A stretch of 64,000 nucleotides of DNA from Nitrospira sp. (GTDB taxonomy: Bacteria; Nitrospirota; Nitrospiria; Nitrospirales; Nitrospiraceae): assembly GCA_024760525.1 (NCBI GenBank), contig CP060499.1, positions 2,749,501 to 2,813,500 on the forward strand, read 5' to 3'. Below the pieces are notes generated by a model, which ran no database searches, had not been told where the DNA came from, and saw only the letters and a program-made list of their open reading frames with translations. Each line of letters begins with the position of its first letter. Position 1 is the stretch's first letter. The position numbers and the translations under genes were made by a program. This document shows, one piece after another, positions 9,830 to 16,125 of the stretch.

Positions 9830-11116
9830 TTATGAACGTATTGCGGTCGGGGCCGTGGACAAGGGTGCTTCAGCTCGAGGCCGAGTGGAGTTCGAGTGGC
9901 CGTGATGCCGTGGCCGCTTCCACTGACTCTGCGAGGGACGATCGTTCCGGCGAGCGTGTCGGCCTTCAGAAGGAATCGCCGATGAGGGAGCCGCGCTTCC
10001 GGAAGCAAGCGGCACCGCATACCCTAACAGACGCTCGATATCTCGCAGTTGATGGCGGTCTTCACCTGTGACGAAACTTGTGGCGCGGCCGGTCGTCTTC
10101 ATCCGGGCCGTGCGGCCGATACGATGGACGTAATCCTCGGGGCAATTGGGCAGATCGAAGTTGATGACGTGCCCGATGTTCGCCACATCGATGCCTCTAG
10201 CGGCGATATCCGTTGCAACCAGTACACGAAATGATCCGCGCCTGAATCCCTCCAGCGCCGCGCGCCGCTGCGACAGACTTCGGTCCCCGTGCAGCACGGC
10301 CACGCGATGTCCTGCACTATTCAACATGCGGCCCAGCCGATCGGCACGGTGCTTTGTTCTGGTAAACACGAGCGCCGAATCCTTGTCCGACCCCAAAAGC
10401 GACAAAAGCAGGTCGCCTTTCGCGTCGTGCGACGTATGATGAATCGCCTGCGTCACGCCATCGGCGGTGGTTGCGGACGGTGTAATCATCACGCGAACGG
10501 GATTGCTGACGCTTGCGTGAATCAATCGGGCGAGATCGGTCGGTAGCGTAGCCGAGAACAATAATGTCTGCCGCTCTTGCGGCAAGGCATCAAGTATCTG
10601 ATTGATTTGAGGCGCAAACCCCATATCCAGCATCCGGTCTGCCTCGTCCAACACCAACACCTTAATGGCCGACAACGAGATTGTGCCGTTCCACATATGA
10701 TCGAGGAGTCGGCCGGGCGTCGCCACCAAGATATCCGGTCGCTGCCGCAAGCCTCGCACCTGAGCTTGCATGTCTGCGCCTCCCACGATCACCGTGGCCG
10801 AGATGCGGCGACGCCGCCCGAGCTTCTCGATGGTGGTTGAGATTTGTAAAGCAAGCTCACGTGTCGGTGCCAGAATCAGCGCCTGCGGCTGGCTCTTCGG
10901 CAGCCCAGCGAGCCGTTCGACGATCGGAATCACAAACGCTGCGGTCTTGCCTGTCCCGGTCTGGGCACACCCGATGACGTCCCGCCCGGCGAGCGCAGGT
11001 GGGATGGCTTGTGCTTGAATAGGTGTCGGTGAAGCGAACTTGGCATCAGTCAAGTCCTGCAAAAGTGCCTCGGACAAACCGAGAGCGTGAAAATTAGCGT
11101 GAACAGACGTATCCAC
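9830..11116 (-). CDS. rhlE: DEAD-box ATP-dependent RNA helicase, RhlE type
   Basis: Unwinds RNA duplexes, typically in ribosome assembly, mRNA turnover and cold adaptation. All core motifs are visible: Q-motif region (FASPTPIQAQAIP), motif I AQTGTGKT, Ia PTRELALQ, II DEAD, III SAT, V ATDIAARGIDV and VI HRIGRTAR. A basic, low-complexity tail of about 60 residues rich in R, S, H and P follows the helicase core, as in RhlE. The GTG start at 11116 has an AAAGGA Shine-Dalgarno. More than 500 bp of upstream DNA carry no supported gene, which leaves room for a long regulated leader as in cold-shock helicases, but none is demonstrated. Confidence 0.93.
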   Translation of the reverse strand: MDTSVHANFHALGLSEALLQDLTDAKFASPTPIQAQAIPPALAGRDVIGCAQTGTGKTAAFVIPIVERLAGLPKSQPQALILAPTRELALQISTTIEKLGRRRRISATVIVGGADMQAQVRGLRQRPDILVATPGRLLDHMWNGTISLSAIKVLVLDEADRMLDMGFAPQINQILDALPQERQTLLFSATLPTDLARLIHASVSNPVRVMITPSATTADGVTQAIHHTSHDAKGDLLLSLLGSDKDSALVFTRTKHRADRLGRMLNSAGHRVAVLHGDRSLSQRRAALEGFRRGSFRVLVATDIAARGIDVANIGHVINFDLPNCPEDYVHRIGRTARMKTTGRATSFVTGEDRHQLRDIERLLGYAVPLASGSAAPSSAIPSEGRHARRNDRPSQSQWKRPRHHGHSNSTRPRAEAPLSTAPTAIRS

Positions 11117-11385
11117 TACGATATCCTTTCAGTTTGATCGCATGATGACGGGATCAGAGAACCGAGGGGAGAGACAACCGGGCAGGGTGCAACTCCAAAC
11201 TGGACCTGGTCGCGATGCGATCGCGAAGTCCGTTATAGTTTGAGCATCTCCTCGCCGGACTGCCACGAGTGAAATACAACGTCACCATACAGCATGGCAC
11301 TCTCGGCGTCAACCTCTTCTTCAATAGATGCGAGAGAGCAGGACATCGCCGTACACACAGGGTATCGTCCGTCTCAACGCAACGT

Positions 11386-11409
11386 GAGTCAATCTTGAGG
11401 TTTTGACTC
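11386..11409. promoter_or_regulatory. Inverted repeat GAGTCAA-N10-TTGACTC in the rhlE upstream gap
   Basis: The gap from 11117 to 11644 holds no gene I can support. Its only clear structure is this 7-bp perfect inverted repeat (GAGTCAA at 11386-11392, TTGACTC at 11403-11409). It could be an operator between rhlE and the gene at 11645; its right arm also contains a -35-like TTGACT. Function not established. Confidence 0.3.
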
Positions 11410-11644
11410 CTTCATAAGATACGTGTTAGAGTCATCCATCGTTTAAAGGTATTCCTCTCCGCGCACTCCCCGTACTCAATCTCAGTCTTTGCGCAACAGT
11501 CTGTAGTATCACGTTCTGACGCTCATCTGATTGAATGGCACCCGCTGTCTTTCACAGGTGAGAACCATTGTCGGCATAAAAACAGGGCTGCCGGGCTCTT
11601 CGCTGGGTGTGGCCCTGACCAAAGCCCGCACAGAAGGAGTGTTT

Positions 11645-11860
11645 ATGTATCTCTCTTCGATTCGGAGTCGCAAAACTGGAAAGAAGAAGTCCGCCCATAA
11701 GCCGAGAATCCGCTGGCAACTGCTGGGACTGACTGATCCCGATTTGGCCAACAACGAATCCTCAATCGAAGTCATCAGACGGGAAGTCGCCTCGTTGGCG
11801 AGACAGCGCTTCGGAGAGGAGACTCGCTTGCGTTCATCGTCTGGAAAACCAAGTCGTTAG
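11645..11860 (+). CDS. Small basic hypothetical protein
   Basis: A 71-residue protein with a very basic N-terminal third (SRKTGKKKSAHKPR) and a more acidic, helical-looking second half. The frame is open from 11531, but the ATG at 11645 has a strong AAGGAG Shine-Dalgarno, so the shorter form is preferred. No signal peptide, membrane helix or known motif is seen. The charge suggests nucleic-acid or ribosome contact, but that is only a guess. It is followed by two small genes (11941 and 12114) on the same strand. Confidence 0.55.
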   Translation: MYLSSIRSRKTGKKKSAHKPRIRWQLLGLTDPDLANNESSIEVIRREVASLARQRFGEETRLRSSSGKPSR

Positions 11861-11940
11861 ACAGAAACCGACACCAGCCGGAGCGAGAAGCAAGCGCTGC
11901 GAAGCCACTGAGCAGACACGCTCCATAGGAATAGTGGCCT

Positions 11941-12069
11941 ATGTCCCTCTTTCAGAACTTCGTCCAATGGTTCGCACACAATCCTCTGGCTCTGGTAATC
12001 CTGCTGTACCTTGCGGGAGTCATCAGCGTTTTGGTGTATGCCTATTTTGAGCCCCAAGATCAGCAGTAG
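11941..12069 (+). CDS. 42-aa single-span membrane microprotein
   Basis: ATG at 11941 to TAG at 12067-12069. The protein starts MSLFQNFVQWFAHNPLALV, continues with a hydrophobic helix (about residues 15-34) and ends in a short polar tail EPQDQQ. An AGGAA-like Shine-Dalgarno lies upstream. One membrane span and conserved-looking codon use support a real microprotein. No homologous family is recognised and no function can be given. Confidence 0.5.
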   Translation: MSLFQNFVQWFAHNPLALVILLYLAGVISVLVYAYFEPQDQQ

Positions 12070-12113
12070 ACTTGTCAGTACCGACGATCGCTTGGCGCAA
12101 GAGGAGGACGATC

Positions 12114-12377
12114 TTGAATAAACGCGTATTGTATGTCGGTGGCCTCTCGGACGCCGCTTCCGATTGTCACCTCCGCGACCTGTTTGGGGTCTACGGCACC
12201 GTCGCGCGCGCCTATGTCGTGCGACACAAACACAGCGGGAAATCGGCCGGCTATGGATTTGTGGAAATGGGCTCGGGCGACCAAGCCCTCAGCGCGGTCG
12301 TCGCCCTGGAAGGTGCGCTGTTCGAAGGCAATCGTTTGCGACTCTTCGTCACGCCACATGTATCCGCTCATACCTGA
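12114..12377 (+). CDS. RRM-type RNA-binding protein
   Basis: An 87-residue protein that is essentially one RNA-recognition motif. RNP2 is LYVGGL (about residue 6) and RNP1 is the SAGYGFVEM stretch (about residue 42), with the usual beta-alpha-beta-beta-alpha-beta spacing. Such single-RRM proteins occur in cyanobacteria and several other phyla and bind single-stranded RNA. The reading frame opens at 12072, but a TTG at 12114 sits 6 bp after a strong GAGGAGG Shine-Dalgarno, which decides the start. A second RRM protein lies at 52264-52599. Confidence 0.82.
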   Translation: MNKRVLYVGGLSDAASDCHLRDLFGVYGTVARAYVVRHKHSGKSAGYGFVEMGSGDQALSAVVALEGALFEGNRLRLFVTPHVSAHT

Positions 12378-12410
12378 GGCCTGCCCAACCGGGCGAGAGG
12401 GAACACACTC

Positions 12411-12704
12411 ATGAGTCGCACCAACTTGGATCCGCTTCTGACCTTTGCGGACGGATCGCACCTGTTGATCAGCACACAGTGTTCAGTAGGTGGAGATTTC
12501 TCCTGCGCCTTGTACAGCGCAGTGGTCAAGACAGACGACCGCGCGGCGTTTCAAGTCGTCTCGAACCACTTTGCGGCCTCGACCTGCATGAGCGCCCAAG
12601 AACAGGCCTACCATTACGCCCTTCGACTCTATCCCGGTTCCGTCGAATCGATGAAAAAACCACCATACCTCATTTGGCCTGGTCCACGTGCCTCCTTCCC
12701 CTAG
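12411..12704 (+). CDS. Hypothetical protein
   Basis: A 97-residue protein starting MSRTNLDPLLTFADGSH, with an AGAGGG Shine-Dalgarno before the ATG. It contains three cysteines, no signal peptide and no membrane helix. I do not recognise a family. It follows the RRM gene by 33 bp and could be co-transcribed with it. Confidence 0.55.
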   Translation: MSRTNLDPLLTFADGSHLLISTQCSVGGDFSCALYSAVVKTDDRAAFQVVSNHFAASTCMSAQEQAYHYALRLYPGSVESMKKPPYLIWPGPRASFP

Positions 12705-12773
12705 CAAAGATTCGTCTGCTATGGCACCGCGATCCCGGGCACTCTATTAATCATCTCAACCGGACCCGAAACC

Positions 12774-13175
12774 CTATTTCTTTTTTTGGCAAATCTCGAC
12801 TGTCGCTTCAACCTGACCATCTCTTGGACTGACCATCAACAGCATGCCCTTATGCTCCAAGGCCCTCCTAAACAGTGTGGCATAGCTATCATCGTATCGA
12901 CGTTCCTCGATCGTTGTCTCGCCGCTTTGGCGATCGTATGAACTTTCGACGACAAATGCGTCCACGGTTTGCGTGCCATTCAACCGCGCTTTGCTCGTGA
13001 CCCGCCAGAAACGATTCTTCGGATCAAACATTCCGTTCGAGGTATCTAGGGTAGCATTGGAACACAGCTTCACACCTTTGGACACCTCCACATACTCACC
13101 TCTATCCATAAATTGGGCGAAGCCCGCTGAGGGAAATCCAATAACGATTGCAAGAACCAGCACATACAGAATCAT
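12774..13175 (-). CDS. Secreted hypothetical protein, paralogue of 14713-15114
   Basis: A 133-residue exported protein: signal peptide to about residue 20 (ending GFAQ), then a mature part with YVEVSKGVKLC, FWRVTSKA, ETTIEERRYDDSYATLF and a C-terminal VEATVEICQKKK. The start has an AAGGAGG Shine-Dalgarno. It is clearly homologous to the product of 14713-15114 along its whole length, and two Cys positions are shared (a likely disulphide in the periplasm). The family resembles small surface-adhesin-like proteins of unknown function; no catalytic motif is seen. Confidence 0.75.
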   Translation of the reverse strand: MILYVLVLAIVIGFPSAGFAQFMDRGEYVEVSKGVKLCSNATLDTSNGMFDPKNRFWRVTSKARLNGTQTVDAFVVESSYDRQSGETTIEERRYDDSYATLFRRALEHKGMLLMVSPRDGQVEATVEICQKKK

Positions 13176-13369
13176 GTCGCCCCTCCTTCACCGGGAAAGC
13201 ACCAGCACAATCGAGCAGATTGGTGGCACAGGCTGACGTCTAGACCTTTCCTTTCCAAGAACTTCGTAGAAGCGTTCCGTACTCGTCTCTTTCCAACCCC
13301 CGTCTTACAAGATGCTTGTTCTAAGATCTGCTCCCCTCTCTCCTCGACCAGATCCTGCACTAAACCATG

Positions 13370-13738
13370 TCATGAGGTCTGGCCCTGAACCGCCTTCTTC
13401 TGAGGCACCTTTTCTTCGGTCATCATCATCGATCCTGAAACGGCATCGACATAGACCGTCATAATCGCTTCTTTGGCGGTCAGGATGTCGACCATCCATA
13501 CGGTCTTGTCCGCCTTCTTCTCCAATTTCGCCTCAATCACCTGTCCTGCGACACTGGTCAACGCCGACTCTGCCGCCCCCTGAATCGTGATCTTGGCGGA
13601 GGTGGCCACGGTAATGACATCCGCTGCGTTGAATTTCCCTTTATCGGCGCTCCAAACCATTTCACCCACAATCCCCGCTAGGCCAATCACCGTCGCGGCA
13701 ATCAGGATTGCTCGCCATATCGTATAGTGCTTGTTCAT
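13370..13738 (-). CDS. PepSY-domain exported protein
   Basis: Starts MNKHYTIWRAILIAATVIG, a signal peptide or membrane anchor of about 30 residues. A PepSY domain follows (about residues 40-105): ITIQGAAESALTSVAGQVIEA, then WMVDILTAK and a final VYVDAVSGSMM, which matches the family's alpha-beta pattern. PepSY domains often inhibit proteases or sense conditions outside the membrane. The Met at 13738 is preceded by AAGGAG and is preferred over the upstream frame extension to 13819. It lies between small secreted-protein genes. Confidence 0.78.
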   Translation of the reverse strand: MNKHYTIWRAILIAATVIGLAGIVGEMVWSADKGKFNAADVITVATSAKITIQGAAESALTSVAGQVIEAKLEKKADKTVWMVDILTAKEAIMTVYVDAVSGSMMMTEEKVPQKKAVQGQTS

Positions 13739-13872
13739 GATGGCTGTCTCCTTCGTGCATGGCCTAACATGTAGGAACATGACCGCAAGGCCCGACGCGA
13801 TCACGTTCACTCCATCCACCGACGATTGCTCGAAATATTCCCATGGCTGCTGTCCGTCCCGACGCTTCTGTA

Positions 13873-14184
13873 TTATTTCTTTTGTATCCGCATGTCCTTT
13901 TTCGCCGGTTGTTCAGCCGCCCCTTTCGACAATGGTTCGACAACTTGGATCTCGTGGGTCTCGGGACCCTTAGGATCGATCAGCACGGTGCTCACGGTTG
14001 TATCTCCGGACCTCGCGGCCTCCTCCATAGACTGGCTGTAGGTCAAGTTTTTCCGACCCGTATCGTTTGCAAACTCTCCCCTTGACGGATACCCGGGATG
14101 CTTGGGCAGCATTACCGGATTCGCCAGAGCAAGTGCTGACATTCCGAACACGAGTCCCATCAGCATCATCGTAAAGAGCTTCAT
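13873..14184 (-). CDS. Small secreted hypothetical protein
   Basis: A 103-residue protein with a clear signal peptide (MKLFTMMLMGLVFGMSALALA), a mature polar region and a lysine-rich end. The Shine-Dalgarno GGGAGGT lies just before the ATG. No family is recognised. It is the first gene downstream (minus strand) of repeat element A at 14333-14431, about 150 bp from its start, so its message probably carries that element in the leader. Confidence 0.65.
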   Translation of the reverse strand: MKLFTMMLMGLVFGMSALALANPVMLPKHPGYPSRGEFANDTGRKNLTYSQSMEEAARSGDTTVSTVLIDPKGPETHEIQVVEPLSKGAAEQPAKKDMRIQKK

Positions 14185-14332
14185 GATGACCTCCCTTTGT
14201 TGAACAGCCCACCATCTCCTCGACAGACGACGATCCCGATCTGGGACCGGGAGGTCACCTCTATCAGCAAGGCAACAGGCTGAAGCCTCAAGATCGGTCT
14301 ATGAGGGTACCCTCACAAGACCGTGGTCGGCG

Positions 14333-14431
14333 CTCTGGCATTGAAGCGGCGGAGACTGAGGAATCGATCGCGCTAGGAAGGATGCGGGAAGCGCAAAGGA
14401 TGGGACAGTCAGCGAAACTGGAACGTCAGAG
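14333..14431 (-). repeat. Dispersed about 100-bp element, copy A (candidate structured leader)
   Basis: Copy A of a sequence also found at 31853-31954 and 35615-35719. The ends are complementary (CTCTGGC 14333-14339 with GTCAGAG 14425-14431, one G-T pair). Inside are GACTG (14354-14358) with CAGTC (14406-14410), then GCGC (14370-14373) with GCGC (14391-14394). The three nested arm pairs would fold into one long hairpin on either strand. It precedes the minus-strand gene at 13873-14184. Confidence 0.65.
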
Positions 14432-14527
14432 TTTGAGGTAACACACCAACGTTACGTTCCCAGCTTTCATGGCGCGCAAGAATGAGGAACACTTCCCTCA
14501 GAGAGTCATACTCTCCTCGCACAAACT

Positions 14528-14557
14528 ACCATACACAAGTTTACCATAACTAGTCAA
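14528..14557 (-). promoter_or_regulatory. Candidate promoter upstream of element A
   Basis: On the minus strand a TTGACT (14557-14552) and TATGGT (14533-14528) are separated by 18 bp in an AT-rich stretch. TTGACT overlaps a dyad (TTGACTA...TGGTAAA). The same arrangement occurs at 32022-32051 upstream of element B. The -10 is poor for sigma-70. Confidence 0.4.
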
Positions 14558-14592
14558 GCTTTATATCTCATAATCTACATTTAGCATCAAAT

Positions 14593-14615
14593 ATTAACCA
14601 GATTTTGTTAACCGC
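14593..14615. promoter_or_regulatory. Direct TTAACC-N8-TTAACC repeat shared with copy B region
   Basis: A 23-bp block containing TTAACC twice, 14 bp apart. 18 of 23 bases match the block at 32087-32109. In both places it starts exactly 41 bp from the start of the AGTCAA motif, which points to a conserved regulatory site. Confidence 0.45.
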
Positions 14616-14712
14616 CCTGGACACGTGTCTATTCTACCGATCCGTAGTGAGTCATACCGGATGCGTCGTGCACGGAGCGCTCTGATGGATAAGGGGCCTC
14701 TGGGGCAGAACT

Positions 14713-15114
14713 CTATTTCTTCTTCCCGCAAATTTCCACAGTTGCTTCCACTCGTCCATCTTGCGGGCTGATCATGAGGAGCATCCCTTTGTTCTCCGGG
14801 GATCTCTTGAAAAACGTGGCGTAGTCTTCATCATACCGGCGTTCCTTGATCGTGGTCTCGCCGCTTTTGCGGTCATACTGGGTTTCAAGGACAACTGCAA
14901 CGACGGTCTGCGTGCCATTCGCCCGTACCTTACTGGTGACTCGCCAATAGACGTTCTCTGGATCAAGCATCCCCTTCGATTTTTCCAGGATAACGTTAGG
15001 ACAAAGCTTCGTACCTTTGGCCACCTCGACATACTCGCCTTTGTCCACGAATTGAGCGAAGCCTGACAGAGGCAATCCGATGACGATTGCAAGAACCACC
15101 AGACACATGAACAC
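14713..15114 (-). CDS. Secreted hypothetical protein, paralogue of 12774-13175
   Basis: Same architecture as its paralogue: a signal peptide ending GFAQ, then YVEVAKGTKLC, YWRVTSKV, ETTIKERRYDEDYATFF and a final VEATVEICGKKK. I place the start at the GTG at 15114 because a GAGGAAGGAAG Shine-Dalgarno lies 6 bp upstream; an ATG at 15108 and an upstream Met at 15144 are alternatives. The mature parts of the two copies are of equal length without large gaps, so both are probably functional. Role unknown; periplasmic or outer-surface location is inferred from the signal peptide. Confidence 0.75.
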   Translation of the reverse strand: MFMCLVVLAIVIGLPLSGFAQFVDKGEYVEVAKGTKLCPNVILEKSKGMLDPENVYWRVTSKVRANGTQTVVAVVLETQYDRKSGETTIKERRYDEDYATFFKRSPENKGMLLMISPQDGRVEATVEICGKKK

Positions 15115-15331
15115 GTGAGCTTCCTTCCTCAAATGGTGTGACATATGACGTGACTCAGACAGACTTAGAGAGAATGGGCTAAGGCACGTGTTTCAGATGC
15201 GCGGTCAATCGAAGATTGTCTCCACAACCACCGGACAATCGATTACGGCCACACGTTTCGATGTTAGCGCTTCATGCAGGATCGGCGTGAGCGCGAATGA
15301 GCCTTGATTCCGGCTTTCCGGACATCCGAAA

Positions 15332-15508
15332 TCAGGCGGTGACTCTGAGCCGGTCAAGTATCGCTAAAAGGACATCCTTTCGCTCTCGCAAGTCTTTCCG
15401 CATGACCTGGTTATCGGTGTGACCGATCTCGGTACCGAGGTCCGAGATGGCACTCTCGACTGCCCAGGACAATACCTCCTGCTCCTGTTGTGCCAGGGTC
15501 AGCTGCAT
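15332..15508 (-). CDS. Small hypothetical protein (58 aa)
   Basis: Starts MQLTLAQQEQEVLSWAVES at the Met at 15508, which has an AAGGAG Shine-Dalgarno; the frame is open to 15526. The product is acidic then basic and predicted helical throughout (LRERKDVLLAILDRL at the end), so a small helical hairpin is likely. I do not recognise a named family. Confidence 0.6.
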   Translation of the reverse strand: MQLTLAQQEQEVLSWAVESAISDLGTEIGHTDNQVMRKDLRERKDVLLAILDRLRVTA

Positions 15509-15620
15509 ATGATGCTCCTTCCTCAATCACACTCTTTAGGGGACATTGCCTGGAAAAGAAAACCTCTGACATCGCGTCCACCACATCCAATCGACAGAGA
15601 TGTCGAGTCTTGTCCTCCGC

Positions 15621-15758
15621 TTAGCTCTCCCAGTTCGCACGGAGCAGATCTTCATTCTCCTCATCATGACAGGTGAATGTGCCGCGATGGGCATGATGCA
15701 ACGCCGCACCGATGCGCCGCGCGAGATGGGGGTCCGTCAATAAGTCTACCTTAAGCAC
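15621..15758 (-). CDS. Possible 45-aa small protein
   Basis: GTG at 15758 to TAA at 15623-15621. The product contains LARRIGAALHHAHRG, then a Cys/His/acidic stretch FTCHDEENEDLL. An in-frame TGA lies just upstream, so the frame cannot extend. No clear Shine-Dalgarno is present. Amino-acid composition is protein-like, but the call rests on that alone. Confidence 0.3.
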   Translation of the reverse strand: MLKVDLLTDPHLARRIGAALHHAHRGTFTCHDEENEDLLRANWES

Positions 15759-15833
15759 GATTCACGATCTGGTCAGAACGGCTCAGTTCGCCAAGAGACA
15801 CTTATCTCCCTGTGCCTACGAGCGATCCTCCCC

Positions 15834-16067
15834 CTACCCGTCAACTGTCCTCCATGCCCCGCTCCTAGACCTAGGAGGCCAAAGGGACCGGACCGATCCG
15901 GCCTCGATTGCCCCTTTGTTCATTGCGACGGCGACTTTTCTCAGTCCTCGCCCGAAGTGCCGATACCACTCAGGCTCGCAGGAGACGTGCCGTGTCACAG
16001 AGTACGTAACCCTCCCATCCTTCGTCGCAAGAAGATTCAGCAGGTGCTTTTCCTCCATCGTCTTCAT
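15834..16067 (-). CDS. Doubtful small protein downstream of the glucan synthase
   Basis: A 77-residue frame beginning MKTMEEKHLLNLLATKDG, without a convincing Shine-Dalgarno. The first 50 residues look protein-like; the arginine/proline-rich end does not. It lies in the gap between the glucan synthase stop and the small genes further down. Kept only as a possibility. Confidence 0.22.
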   Translation of the reverse strand: MKTMEEKHLLNLLATKDGRVTYSVTRHVSCEPEWYRHFGRGLRKVAVAMNKGAIEAGSVRSLWPPRSRSGAWRTVDG

Positions 16068-16125
16068 CGATTCTTCGATCGTGGTCTATGATGTCTTCCT
16101 CGGTCACTATCCCACCTCGCCCGTA

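Noticed and set aside
12164..12832. Plus-strand frame of 222 codons
   Set aside because: Overlaps the RRM gene and the 12411 gene in another frame; Arg/Ser/His-rich shadow sequence.
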